Below, in pieces: positions 55,355 through 63,874 of a stretch of 64,000 bases of DNA. The translations under genes and the position numbers were made by a program. The notes beneath the pieces are model-generated. The model had not been told where the DNA came from. It saw only the letters and a program-made list of their open reading frames with translations, and made no database searches. Source of the stretch: Streptomonospora mangrovi (GTDB lineage: Bacteria > Actinomycetota > Actinomycetes > Streptosporangiales > Streptosporangiaceae); the NCBI RefSeq assembly GCF_027604915.1, contig NZ_JAJAQC010000030.1, positions 24,697-88,696 of the forward strand, given 5' to 3'. Every line of letters starts with the position of its first letter. The stretch's first letter is position 1.

Positions 55355-56200
55355 TCACGGTTGGCCGCCCGGTGCCGCGCCGGCGGCGCCCGGCCCGCCG
55401 GCGGCGGGCGGCTGCTCGGCCGCCGCCGGGTAGCGCTGGGCGATGGGCTGGGGGCGGGCCGGCGGCGGGCCGGCGGGGGCGCCGAGCAGGGTGGTGATCA
55501 GCGCCAGCGCCGCCTTGAAGAGGGGGCGGCGCTGGGGGCGGCGCAGGTTGGCCTCGCCGCGCAGGAACGCGGCGCTGCGGGTGTCGAGGGGGATGCGGCC
55601 GCTCCACACGGGCAGCTCCACGACCGAGGCGATCTCGGAGGTGGGGCCCGACCCGCCGACGACCACCACGCGCAGCGCGCCGATGGAGTCGGCCAGCGCC
55701 GCCGCGGACTGCTTGACCCGGCGCAGCTGCGCGAGGTCGTCGCTGACCAGCAGCAGCGCGTCGTCGGCGTTGGCGGCCAGGTGGGCGGTGGGGGTGCGGG
55801 GGGCCAGCCGGCCCAGGTCCACGACCGTGGCGGGGCCGCCTTGGGCGGCGCCGCCGGCGGCGAGCTTGGGGCTGTTGGTGGCCAGCAACTGCACCGCGCC
55901 CTGGGCGGGGTCGGCGGAGGCGGGGCCGGCGCACACCGGCAGCCCGCCGGGCAGGGTCTGGCAGAACGTCAGGGGGTCGGCGGGCGGGTCGGCGGCGGTG
56001 CGGCGGCGGGTGGCCGCGGCGAGGTCGGTGACCCCGGGCGAGGCGGGCAGCCGGTACCAGGCCCCGATGTCGCCGCCGGAGGCGTCGGCCTCGACCAGGG
56101 CGGCGCCCGCCTGCTCGGGCCACACCGCGGCCATGGCCATGGCGGTGATGGTCACCCCGGGCGCGCCGCCCAGCGAGAACAGTGCGGTGGTGCGGCCCAT
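55355..56200 (-). CDS. TadZ/CpaE-like ParA/MinD-type protein
   Basis: The 281 residues start with MGRTTALFSLGGAPGVTITAMAMAAVW, a ParA/MinD-like P-loop position in which the usual lysines are missing (GGAPGVTITA). TadZ proteins commonly have such degenerate sites and position the pilus at the pole. EADASGGDIGAWYRLP and TVVDLGRLAP fit the fold. A Pro/Ala tail ends the protein. The ATG overlaps the preceding stop by one base (TGATG). Confidence 0.75.
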   Translation of the reverse strand: MGRTTALFSLGGAPGVTITAMAMAAVWPEQAGAALVEADASGGDIGAWYRLPASPGVTDLAAATRRRTAADPPADPLTFCQTLPGGLPVCAGPASADPAQGAVQLLATNSPKLAAGGAAQGGPATVVDLGRLAPRTPTAHLAANADDALLLVSDDLAQLRRVKQSAAALADSIGALRVVVVGGSGPTSEIASVVELPVWSGRIPLDTRSAAFLRGEANLRRPQRRPLFKAALALITTLLGAPAGPPPARPQPIAQRYPAAAEQPPAAGGPGAAGAAPGGQP

Positions 56201-56934
56201 CAGCTGCCTCCCGAGGGGGACACCTGGACCACGGTCGCCTGCTCGTTGGCGGCGGCGGCCGCGACCTGGCCGGCGACCTGGGCGTCGACCAGCAGTTCGA
56301 CGTTGGCCGAGCCGTCGGCGGTGGACAGCTCGAAGGACTGCACGCGGGCGGGGTAGGCGGTGACCCCGGAGTCGCCGGAGGCGGCGGCCCCGCCGCCCTG
56401 CGCGGCGCCGGGCTGGGCGCCGCCGCCCGCCGGGGCTCCCTGGGCGGCCTCGACCAGGACGATGGAGACCGCGGCGCCGCGCTGGAGCGAGGCGGGGAAG
56501 CGGCCGGGCGCCAGGACCGCGCCCACGACCGCCTGGCCGGCGGCCGGGTACCGGGCGTCGGCGCCGAGGGCGGTCTCCGGCAGCACGCCGCCCTCGGGCA
56601 CCGGGACGGCCAAAGTGCTGCCGACCGCCTCCTCCAGCTGGTCCTCGGTCAGCGCCGACACGCCGTCGGCGACGGAGATGCGGGCGACCTCCAGGTCGGC
56701 CGCCGTGAGCACCTGGCCGGCGGCGAGGTCGGAGCCGGCGACCAGCACGCCCTGGCGGTCGTCGAGCTGCTCGACGGCGACCACGCCGGCCAGGGCGCCG
56801 GCGGTCATGATGGCGACGCCGAGGCCCAGCCAGCGCCATCGGCGCGGGCCGGTGCCCAGCAGGCGCACGGTCGGCGGGGCCGCGGCGGGGCGCGCCTCGG
56901 CGGCACTCCCGCGGGTGCCGGTCATCGTGGTCAC
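56200..56934 (-). CDS. SAF-domain protein (CpaB/RcpC-like)
   Basis: This 244-residue protein has one membrane helix near the N-terminus (about 36-56, LGLGVAIMTAGALAGVVAVEQL) and a SAF/CpaB domain (LVAGSDLAAGQVLTAADLEVARISVADGV, then VPEGGVLPETAL). A Gly/Ala-rich insert and a last beta-rich segment follow. CpaB/RcpC proteins sit at the outer side of Tad machines, often bound to the cell wall. GTG 56934 has AAGGAGGA four bases upstream. Confidence 0.82.
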   Translation of the reverse strand: MTTMTGTRGSAAEARPAAAPPTVRLLGTGPRRWRWLGLGVAIMTAGALAGVVAVEQLDDRQGVLVAGSDLAAGQVLTAADLEVARISVADGVSALTEDQLEEAVGSTLAVPVPEGGVLPETALGADARYPAAGQAVVGAVLAPGRFPASLQRGAAVSIVLVEAAQGAPAGGGAQPGAAQGGGAAASGDSGVTAYPARVQSFELSTADGSANVELLVDAQVAGQVAAAAANEQATVVQVSPSGGS

Positions 56935-57004
56935 CAGGTCCTCCTTGTCATGGGCGCGGCCGCGCCGCGCGGGCCGGGCGGGGAGTGGGCCCGCCCGGTG
57001 CTGC

Positions 57005-57886
57005 TTACTGGCCGTCCCCCGTCACCAGGCCCTGCGACTCCCGCACCGTGAGGTCGACCGTGGAGGTCGTGGTGACGGGGTCGAGCGCGCCGGTGTCCCC
57101 GCCCGACAGCTCCCAGGTGATGTCCCAGCTGATGCGCGCCCGGACGGTGAAGACGTCGTCGGGCTCGGCGAGGGAGGAGCGGGTGTAGACGTGCCCGCAG
57201 TCGGGCGACTCCGCGTCGGGGGCGTGCGCCGCGGGGTCGTAGGGGGTACCCGGGCCCTCGCAGACCACCTCGGTGCCGTCGCCCATCTCCCAGCGGGTGG
57301 CGCGGGGCACGGCGGTGAGGTTCAGCGACATGCCGGGGACCTCGGCCTCGGCCGTGGCGGGCTGCCACTCGGCCTCGTCGATCCACAGCCACACCGGGGT
57401 GGTGACCAGGATCAGGGAGTCGGGGGCGGGCGAGGAGGAGATCTCGGGCTCGGGGAGGTCGAAGGAGTCCATGGACTCCACGATCAGGGCGACCGGGTCG
57501 GCGCCGGCGGTGGCGGGGGTGGCCGCCGCGGCGCCGCCGCTGTAGTCGATCGACTCCCAGTCGATGGCGTCCCAGTCGACGGCGCTCCAGTCCACCGCGC
57601 TCCAGTCGACGGCGTTCCAGTCGACGTTGGCGTAGGGGTCGTTGGGGTCGGGCGCCGGGGTGGCGGGGGTGCTCGCCGGCGTGCCGGGGGTCCCGGCGGA
57701 GCCCGCGATGTTCTGGATGGACCGCACCAGGATGTCGCAGCCGCCCCCGCCGTTGTCGCCGCACTCGATCGAGCTGAGGAAGGAGCCCGTGGTGGCGGTG
57801 GAGGCGGGGTCGGCCAGCGCGTGCCCTGGCGCGGCGAGGACGAGGATCGCTGCCGCGGTGGCGGCCCTACCGGTGCGTCTCAGCAT
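57005..57886 (-). CDS. Exported protein of the Tad locus with SAVDW pentapeptide repeats
   Basis: This 293-residue protein has a signal peptide (about 1-25, ending GHALA). Two Cys (42, 50) may form a disulfide. A Pro/Thr-rich stretch leads into six pentapeptides of the [NSDE][AS][VI]D[WY] type (residues 88-115). The C-terminal region has VCEGPGTPYDPAAHAPDAESPDCGHVYTRSS and WEMGDGTEV, resembling the secreted proteins found in Tad-type loci of Streptomyces. Its role in the pilus is unknown. ATG 57886 overlaps the upstream lipoprotein gene by seven bases. Confidence 0.72.
   Translation of the reverse strand: MLRRTGRAATAAAILVLAAPGHALADPASTATTGSFLSSIECGDNGGGGCDILVRSIQNIAGSAGTPGTPASTPATPAPDPNDPYANVDWNAVDWSAVDWSAVDWDAIDWESIDYSGGAAAATPATAGADPVALIVESMDSFDLPEPEISSSPAPDSLILVTTPVWLWIDEAEWQPATAEAEVPGMSLNLTAVPRATRWEMGDGTEVVCEGPGTPYDPAAHAPDAESPDCGHVYTRSSLAEPDDVFTVRARISWDITWELSGGDTGALDPVTTTSTVDLTVRESQGLVTGDGQ
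57542..57625 (-). repeat. 15-base tandem repeats coding for VDW pentapeptides
   Basis: Six degenerate units of 15 bases encode VDW, NAVDW, SAVDW, SAVDW, DAIDW and ESIDY in frame. The core on the plus strand recurs as CCAGTCGACGGCG and near variants. Confidence 0.75.
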
Positions 57887-58437
57887 GTTCCGGGCTCCCA
57901 GATCCGTAGTTCGCTGACCCGCCAGGCGAGTCCGTCGTGGACGAGCGCGGCCTCGACCCGGCGGGGGCCGGCGCCGCTCTGACTGGGGCCGGCGCCCAGG
58001 TTCCAGGCGGAGTCGTCGAGGCAGTCGGTGACCTTCGCGTGGTCGCCGTCCTCGACGGTGACCTCGGGGGCGAGGACGGGTTCGCCGGTGACCTCGGACT
58101 CGGCGGCGCTGCGCAGGGCCTCGTTCAGCAGCGAGTAGGCGGCGCCGGTGGCGTAGCGGTCGAGGTCGCCGGTGCTGCCGCCGCCCTCGTGGGAGGCGGC
58201 GACGGTGGCGTCCCACATGGCGGTGTAGGCGTCGAGGGCGGCCTGCTCGGCGCCGCCGGTGGGAGTGGCACCGGGCAGGACGACCTCGGCTGAGGGACTG
58301 GCGTCGGCGGATCCGCCTTCGCCGGCGGAGCAGCCGGCCAGCGCCGCCAGGGCCAGCACGGCTCCGGCCGCCGCCACGCGGGCGCGCCCGCGGTCAGCGA
58401 ACCGGTGCGGGCGCGGGGCGCCGCTCCTTGGCTGCAT
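57880..58437 (-). CDS. Lipoprotein, first gene of the Tad operon
   Basis: This 185-residue lipoprotein has a basic N-terminus, a hydrophobic stretch (VAAAGAVLALAALAGC) and a lipobox ALAGC with Cys at about 36, followed by a Gly/Ser-rich spacer. The rest looks like a small NTF2-like helical/beta domain (ALDAYTAMWDATVAASHEGG, then ATGAAYSLLNEAL, ending in a VHDGLAWRVSELRIWEPG-type strand). It is probably anchored outside the membrane near the pilus base. The start at ATG 58437 has GGAAG upstream. Confidence 0.72.
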   Translation of the reverse strand: MQPRSGAPRPHRFADRGRARVAAAGAVLALAALAGCSAGEGGSADASPSAEVVLPGATPTGGAEQAALDAYTAMWDATVAASHEGGGSTGDLDRYATGAAYSLLNEALRSAAESEVTGEPVLAPEVTVEDGDHAKVTDCLDDSAWNLGAGPSQSGAGPRRVEAALVHDGLAWRVSELRIWEPGTC

Positions 58438-58643
58438 TGGCTTCCATCCCAGCGGTTCCGTTTGGGCGGCCGCCGCCCGGGGCCGACGGCCGGGTCCGGG
58501 GGTCGTGGGGGATGCTCGGGACACGGCACCCGGCGGGTGGGCGTACGCGGACGCCGACCGGTCAGGCCACCGATCGTTTCCACGGCTCGGGCCGGACGAG
58601 GGGGTGTTGCTTCGCCTGTGTTCTCTCTTGGCTTTGCGTAACT

Positions 58644-58651
58644 TTATATAA
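58644..58651 (-). promoter_or_regulatory. AT-rich element, candidate -10 region of the Tad operon
   Basis: On the minus strand the island reads CCTTATATAAAG; TATAAA there could be a -10 element about 207 bases before the lipoprotein start. A TTGTTT lies 14-15 bases upstream, which is too close for a standard -35, so the assignment is tentative. Confidence 0.3.
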
Positions 58652-58836
58652 GGGATGCGTGGCAAACAACCCTGAGGCAACTGAACAACACACCAAAGCC
58701 ACAGAAACCACACGGAGTAAATCCGGCGTGGCCGAAACCCCAACAATCCCCCGGAGCGGCGGCGCGCACCGGTACCCCGCCTGACCTGCCCGCCGACCGC
58801 CGCGCGGCCGCACGCGGCGGTTGCCGCACCGCACGG

Positions 58837-58862
58837 CGCCGCGCACCGGCCGGTGCGCGGCG
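58837..58862. terminator. 26-base perfect palindrome after the PTS operon
   Basis: The arm CGCCGCGCACCGG (58837-58849) is followed at once by its exact reverse complement (58850-58862). It lies 105 bases past the end of the dehydrogenase gene and fits a terminator, though a protein-binding palindrome is also possible. Confidence 0.5.
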
Positions 58863-58966
58863 GCCCAACGCACAGCGGCCCCCGCCGGGCCGGGCGGTGC
58901 CCGAAACCCGGACGGGGGCCGGTGCCCGCGCCGCGCGGGCGGGGGTTCTGGCCGCGCTCGCGGTTG

Positions 58967-60007
58967 CTACGGCTCGATCGTCACCTTGATCGCGGTGCCC
59001 GAGGCCACGGTCTCGATGGCCTTGGGGACGTCGGCCAGCGGCAGCCGCTCGGTGATCAGGTCGGCCACCGGCACCGCGCCCGAGGCCACCAGCTCCAGCG
59101 CCCGCCGGTTGTGCGCCGGGCTCGACCCGTTGGCGCCCACGATCGTCACCTCGCGGTAGTGCACCACGTTGGAGTCCAGCGAGATGATCGAGTTGTCCTT
59201 AGGGAGCCCGCCGAAGAAGCTGATGCGGCCGCGGCGCGACACCATCTTCAGGGCGTCCTCCTGGGCCTTGCCCGAGGCGGCGGCGGTGATCACCACGTCG
59301 GCGCCCCGGCCGTCGGTCAGCCGCAGCACCTCCTCCACCGCGTCGACCTCCGAGCCGGCGATGGCGGCGTCGGGGTGGACCACGTCCGCCGACATGTCCA
59401 GCCGGCCCCGGTTCAGCTCGACCAGGAACACCCGGCTCGCGCCGCGGGCGCGCGCCATGCGCACGTGCATGCAGCCGATCGGGCCGGCGCCCACGACCAC
59501 CACGGTGTCGCCCTCGCCCACGCCCGCGATCTCCTGGCCGTTGAGCACGCACGCCAGCGGCTCGGCCACCGAGGCCTCGGCGAAGGAGACGCCCTCGGGG
59601 ATGCGGTTCACCCCGTCGACCGCCAGGACCTTGGCGGGGATGACCATGTACTCGGCGAACCCGCCGTCGTAGTGGTAGCCCATCGACTCCTGGTTGGGGC
59701 AGATGGTCTGCCAGCCGCGCCCGCAGTAGTCGCACTGCCCGCAGGGGATGGCGGCGATGACCTGCACCCGGTCGCCCTCGGCCCACCCGGTGACGCCCTC
59801 GCCCGCGGCCACGACCTCGCCCGCGATCTCGTGGCCGATGACGCGCGGCGGCACGATGTGGTGGTGGCCGTGCCGGTGGATCTTGACGTCGGTGCCGCAG
59901 GTGGAGCAGTTGCGGACCCTGATCTTGAGTTCACCGGGACCGGCCTGGGGCTCGGGCGCGTCTTCCAGACGGATGTCGCCGGGCGCGTAGAAGCGGGCGA
60001 CCAACAT
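58967..60007 (-). CDS. Zinc-dependent polyol/alcohol dehydrogenase
   Basis: This 346-residue medium-chain zinc dehydrogenase has catalytic zinc ligands Cys37, His59 and Glu60 (STCGTD, VIGHEIAGEV), structural zinc Cys89, Cys92, Cys95 and Cys103, and the NAD(P) motif GAGPIG (about 172-177). Being the last gene of a mannitol-type PTS operon, it most likely oxidises the imported polyol phosphate (mannitol-1-phosphate or sorbitol-6-phosphate) to the ketose phosphate. That substrate is inferred from context, since the sequence alone only says sorbitol-dehydrogenase-like. Confidence 0.88.
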   Translation of the reverse strand: MLVARFYAPGDIRLEDAPEPQAGPGELKIRVRNCSTCGTDVKIHRHGHHHIVPPRVIGHEIAGEVVAAGEGVTGWAEGDRVQVIAAIPCGQCDYCGRGWQTICPNQESMGYHYDGGFAEYMVIPAKVLAVDGVNRIPEGVSFAEASVAEPLACVLNGQEIAGVGEGDTVVVVGAGPIGCMHVRMARARGASRVFLVELNRGRLDMSADVVHPDAAIAGSEVDAVEEVLRLTDGRGADVVITAAASGKAQEDALKMVSRRGRISFFGGLPKDNSIISLDSNVVHYREVTIVGANGSSPAHNRRALELVASGAVPVADLITERLPLADVPKAIETVASGTAIKVTIEP

Positions 60008-60082
60008 GTGCTGCCTTCTCTCTGCTGGTGGTGTGGTCGGATGGCGCCCGGCCGGCGGGTCGGCGCCGGCCGGGCGCGGCGG

Positions 60083-60535
60083 TCAGGCCGCGGGTTCGGC
60101 GCCCATGGGGCTCAGCAGCTCCACCACGGTCTCCACGTCGCGGGCCCCGCGCAGCTCCGCCGCCTTCTCGGGGTCGGAGAGGATGCGGGCCAGCGCCGCG
60201 AGGACACCGGTGTGCTCGTCGCCGTTGGCGGCGATCCCGATCGCCAGGAACGCCTGGTTGCCGTCCCAGTCCACGCCGTCGGGGAACTGCACGACGGCCA
60301 GCGCCGTGCGCTTGACCAGCGCCCGCGCGGCGTCGGTGCCGTGCGGGATGGCCACGCCCTCGCCGATGTAGGTCGGCATGGAGCGCTCGCGCTCGTGCAT
60401 GGTGGGCAGGTAGGCGGCTTCCACGGCGCCCAACTGGAGCAGCAGCTGGCCGCACTGGTCGACGGCGTCGGCCTTGTCGGCGGCGGTGCGGCCCAGCCGC
60501 ACCGCCTCGGGGCCGATGCGCAGGTCAGTCGGCAA
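60083..60535 (-). CDS. mtlF: PTS enzyme IIA, mannitol/fructose type
   Basis: This 150-residue cytoplasmic phosphocarrier of a phosphotransferase system has its phosphorylated histidine at His65 in GEGVAIPHGTD. It accepts phosphate from HPr and passes it to the IIB protein. The only start that fits the family length is the TTG at 60535, preceded by GGAGAG and overlapping the IIB gene by 11 bases; a GTG 33 bases downstream is an alternative. Confidence 0.92.
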   Translation of the reverse strand: MPTDLRIGPEAVRLGRTAADKADAVDQCGQLLLQLGAVEAAYLPTMHERERSMPTYIGEGVAIPHGTDAARALVKRTALAVVQFPDGVDWDGNQAFLAIGIAANGDEHTGVLAALARILSDPEKAAELRGARDVETVVELLSPMGAEPAA

Positions 60536-60833
60536 GGGTCTCTCCGGCCTTGATCGCCTGCTCGACCCGCGCGAACGCCGGGTCGCCCATGAACATCTGG
60601 AAGGGCACCACGACCGTGCCGGGCTTGTTGGCGCGGGCGCGCGAGGCCAGGCCCGAGTGGCACAGCACCAGGTCGGCGTCGGCGGGGATGCGGTCGACCG
60701 AGGAGTGCTCCACGGTGACGTTGTAGGGCTTGAGCGTCTTGGACATCTGCGAGGTCAGCAGGACGCTGCTGCCCATGCCGGCGTCGCAGGCCACGACGAC
60801 CTTCTTGATGTCCGAGCCGTTGATGCTGCTCAC
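60525..60833 (-). CDS. PTS enzyme IIB, mannitol type
   Basis: This 102-residue IIB protein has the phosphorylated cysteine Cys16 in VVVACDAGMGSSV. It is a separate polypeptide here, unlike the fused E. coli MtlA. It begins at the base before the IIC stop region (60834), so the genes are tightly joined. Confidence 0.93.
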   Translation of the reverse strand: MSSINGSDIKKVVVACDAGMGSSVLLTSQMSKTLKPYNVTVEHSSVDRIPADADLVLCHSGLASRARANKPGTVVVPFQMFMGDPAFARVEQAIKAGETLAD

Positions 60834-61934
60834 TTACTTCGCCTCCTGAGTGTGCTGCGCCTTCTCCTTGGCCCGCTCCGAGCGGCCGAAACCGAGCAGG
60901 AAGGAGGCGACGATGAACGAGACGGCGGTGGCCGCGAACACGCCGGCGAGCACCGGCAGGTGGCCGCCGCGGGGAGAGACCGCCATCAGGGCGATGATGC
61001 TGCCGGGCGAGGGCGGGCCGACGAGCCCGGCGTCGAGGACCATGAACGTGGTCACGCCGGCGACGCCGCCCGCGATCGCGGCCAGGATCAGCTTGGGCTG
61101 GGCCAGGATGTAGGGAAAGTAGATCTCGTGGATGCCGCCGAGGAACTGGATGACGATCGCGCCGGGCGCGGTGGCGCGGCTGATCTTGGGGCCGAAGAAC
61201 ATGACGGCCAGCAGGATGCCCAGGCCGGGGCCGGGGTTGGTCTCGATCAGGAACTCGATCGCCTGGCCGGTCTCGTCCACCCGGGCGGTGCCCAGCGGGG
61301 TGAACACGCCGTGGTTGATGGCGTTGTTCAGGAACAGCACCTTGGCGGGCTCGACGATGATCGACACCAGCGGCAGCAGCGACAGGTCGATCAGCGCCTG
61401 CACGCCGGCGCCCAGGACCTCGGTGATCGTCTGCACGACCGGGCCGATGCCCAGCAGGCCCACGATCGCCATGGCGCCGCCGAGGATGCCGGAGCTGAAG
61501 TTGTTGTACAGCATCTCGAAGCCGGCGTGGATGCGCGGCTGGAGGACCTTGTCCACCATCTTCAGCAGGAAGGCGGCGAGCGGACCGATGATCATCGCGC
61601 CCAGGAACATCGGCACGTCGGCACCGACGACGACGCCCATGGTGGCGATGGCGCCCACGACCGCGCCGCGCTGGTCGTAGACGAGGCGGCCGCCGGTGTA
61701 GCCGATGAGCAGCGGCAGCAGGTAGCCGATCATCGGGTCCACGAGCGCGGCCAGCGTCTCGTTGGGGAACCAGCCGTCGGGGATGAACAGGGCGGTGATG
61801 AGGCCCCAGGCGATGAAGGCGCCGATGTTGGGCATCACCATGCCGGACAGGTAGCCGCCGAACTTCTGCACGGCGGCGCGGCTCGCCTCGAACCTGCCTG
61901 GCTTCTGGGAGTCAGTGGGAGTCGGTGTGGTCAT
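60834..61934 (-). CDS. mtlA: PTS enzyme IIC, mannitol permease
   Basis: This 366-residue membrane channel of the mannitol-type PTS has about eight membrane segments and family sequences [54 protein letters not shown] and [14 protein letters not shown], the last being the conserved GIHE substrate-site motif. It takes up the polyol while it is phosphorylated by IIB. AGGTGAT lies eight bases before ATG 61934. It is the first gene of the IIC-IIB-IIA-dehydrogenase operon. Confidence 0.94.
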   Translation of the reverse strand: MTTPTPTDSQKPGRFEASRAAVQKFGGYLSGMVMPNIGAFIAWGLITALFIPDGWFPNETLAALVDPMIGYLLPLLIGYTGGRLVYDQRGAVVGAIATMGVVVGADVPMFLGAMIIGPLAAFLLKMVDKVLQPRIHAGFEMLYNNFSSGILGGAMAIVGLLGIGPVVQTITEVLGAGVQALIDLSLLPLVSIIVEPAKVLFLNNAINHGVFTPLGTARVDETGQAIEFLIETNPGPGLGILLAVMFFGPKISRATAPGAIVIQFLGGIHEIYFPYILAQPKLILAAIAGGVAGVTTFMVLDAGLVGPPSPGSIIALMAVSPRGGHLPVLAGVFAATAVSFIVASFLLGFGRSERAKEKAQHTQEAK

Positions 61935-62213
61935 GGGGGGAGATCACCTGGAGTCGTTTCGGCACGACCGCGGGCCGGAAGTCGGATGAGGCCGCGGATG
62001 TGGGGATCGGGGATGGGGACGGGCGGTGCGGCAGGGTAGGGGACGGTGTCGGGGCGGGCACCCGCCCGGGGGACGGGCGGGCGGATGTGCGGCCGGGCAC
62101 CGGGGGCGCGCCCGGCCGGGGTCGGCGCGGACGCACCACCGCTGTGGGGCGTGCCCGGGGCGCGGCGCCGACCGAAGACCTCCGGATGCGGCGGCGCACG
62201 CCCGGGCGGCGGA

Positions 62214-62969
62214 TCACACCACGACCACCCGGGGCCCGAACGCGGCGAGTTCGTCGGCCAGGCCGTCGGCCAGGCCCGAGTCGGTGATGATGCAGTCCAC
62301 CTCGTCAAGCGTGGAGAAGCGGGCGAAGTGGTCGTTGCCGACCTTGGTGTGGTCGGCGAGCAGGACGACCCGCCGCGCCGAACGGATCATCGCCCGCTTG
62401 ACCTGCGCCTCGGCGGGGTCGGGGGTGGTGAGTCCGTGTTCGGCCGACACGCCGTTGGTCGCCATGAAGGCGACGTCGACGTAGGTCTCCTCCAGCGCCT
62501 GGAGCGCCCAGCTCTCGACGGTGGCCTGCGTGCGCGGACGCAGCCGGCCCCCCAGCAGCATCAGGTTGGTGTTGGGCCGGGGCATCAGCGTCAACGCGAT
62601 GGACACCGAGTTGGTGACGACCGTGAGATCGGGCGGGAGCTGCTCGGCGAGGCGGCCGGTGGTGGAGCCGGCGTCGAGGAGGATCGCCCCCTCGGCCGGC
62701 ACCTCCTCCAGTGCGCGCTTGGCGATGCGCTCCTTCTCGGGGGTCATGACGGTGTCACGCTGGGCGAGGGTGGGCTCGAAGCCGAGCCGCTCGACCGGGA
62801 TGGCACCGCCGTGGACCCGCCGGAGCACCCCGTGGCGTTCGAGGGCGGTCAGGTCGCGCCGCACCGTCTCGTAGGTGACGTCGAAGGCCGCGGCGAGACC
62901 GGCGACGTCCACCCTGCCGTCGCGCCGGGCGCGCTCAAGGATGTGGCGTTGCCGCTCTTCGGCGTACAT
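62214..62969 (-). CDS. DeoR-family transcriptional regulator
   Basis: This 251-residue DeoR/GlpR-type regulator has an N-terminal winged helix (MYAEERQRHILERARRDGRVDVAGLAAAFDVTYETVRRDLTALERHGVLRRVHGGAI) and a C-terminal sugar-phosphate sensor domain (DAGSTTGRLAEQL, TNSVSIA, MATNGVSAEHGLTTPD). It lies directly upstream of the PTS operon and most likely controls it in response to a sugar phosphate. Direct repeats in its own promoter suggest autoregulation. Confidence 0.92.
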   Translation of the reverse strand: MYAEERQRHILERARRDGRVDVAGLAAAFDVTYETVRRDLTALERHGVLRRVHGGAIPVERLGFEPTLAQRDTVMTPEKERIAKRALEEVPAEGAILLDAGSTTGRLAEQLPPDLTVVTNSVSIALTLMPRPNTNLMLLGGRLRPRTQATVESWALQALEETYVDVAFMATNGVSAEHGLTTPDPAEAQVKRAMIRSARRVVLLADHTKVGNDHFARFSTLDEVDCIITDSGLADGLADELAAFGPRVVVV

Positions 62970-63004
62970 GTGGCATCACCTGCGTTTCGATGTGGCTTTG
63001 AGTG

Positions 63005-63033
63005 ATGTTAGTGAGATAACGCGACGCAATCAA
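63005..63033 (-). promoter_or_regulatory. Promoter of the DeoR-type regulator
   Basis: On the minus strand, TTGATT (63028-63033) and TAACAT (63005-63010) are 17 bases apart, a standard sigma-70 layout, 35 bases before the start codon. The TCACT repeats (63010-63014 and 63001-63005 on the minus strand) overlap the -10 and could be the regulator's own binding site. Confidence 0.65.
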
Positions 63034-63077
63034 GGGTGACCAGCGGATACGACGATTTCTCCCCGCATCGGGCGTTC

Positions 63078-63113
63078 GGGGACGTCGGGGACGTCGGGGA
63101 CGTCGGGGACGTC
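63078..63113. repeat. Four tandem copies of GGGGACGTC
   Basis: Units at 63078-63086, 63087-63095, 63096-63104 and 63105-63113 are identical; a degenerate fifth (GGTGACC) follows. Each unit carries the palindrome GACGTC. Confidence 0.8.
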
Positions 63114-63874
63114 GGTGACCGCTCGACCGGTGGGCACCGCACCGCGTCCACCCTCTCCATCCCCACTCTCCACCCCCTCCGCGTCCCGCGCGCGGCGATG
63201 TGTGCTCACGGTCCGCGTTCACCCACGGCCGGTCGCCGGCCGGTCGCCGCGGCCCGCACCGCACTCCCCGCCGGCGCCGACCGCGTGTGCCCAGTCTGCC
63301 CCGCGCGCTCCGGCCGCACGCGGGCGGCGGGGCGCGCGAGCGTGCGGGCGCGGGGGTGCGCAGGCGCGCGGGCGGGCGCGCACCGCATCCGCCTCCGCGA
63401 CTATCCCACGCCGCGCATTTCGGCGACAGGGACCGGAACGTGCTCCATCCGGTAACACCGCATTGCGCGGGCGCGGCGGCGGATAACCGGCGTACGCCGT
63501 TATTCCGGCCGAGGCGCGCCGCACCGAAGGAACGGCGGGGAAAGGGCGGACAAGGGCGCGGGCACGGAGGCGGCGGCGCGGCGGCGGGTTCGTGATCAAG
63601 GCGCGGACCTGGCCGGGAAGGCGGGGCGGGCGCTTCGGTATCAGCGGGGGGCGACACGGGACATACGCCGCAGATAACGGCGAGTTAATTGACCCGGCGG
63701 CAGAATTCACCAGTGGCCTGCGTCACAAAATAACGCTCAGTGAGCATTTCCGCCCCGTTAACTCGGCATTTCCCCGGACGCGCCTTTCACGTTTCCGCTG
63801 CGATGTTGGTTTGGTTGCGGCCAGTCGTCTTCCCCACCGACCCGGCGCAGCGGCGATGAGCGAGGTACACGACC

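Larger units (their letters stand above)
58438..58966. other. Tad operon promoter region
   Basis: These 529 bases lie between the Tad lipoprotein gene and the end of the polyol dehydrogenase gene, both on the minus strand. They contain an AT-rich island with the palindrome TTATATAA (58644-58651), the most AT-rich spot here and a likely core promoter element for the Tad operon. Two hairpins end the PTS operon: an 8-base stem at 58797-58820 and a 26-base perfect palindrome at 58837-58862. Confidence 0.5.
62970..63874. other. Intergenic region between deoR-type gene and toxin-like gene
   Basis: These 905 bases have no credible gene. They contain the regulator's promoter (63005-63033), a four-copy 9-base repeat (63078-63113), GC-rich filler, and a lower-GC part (about 63660-63830) that should hold the promoter of the plus-strand gene. 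Confidence 0.5.
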
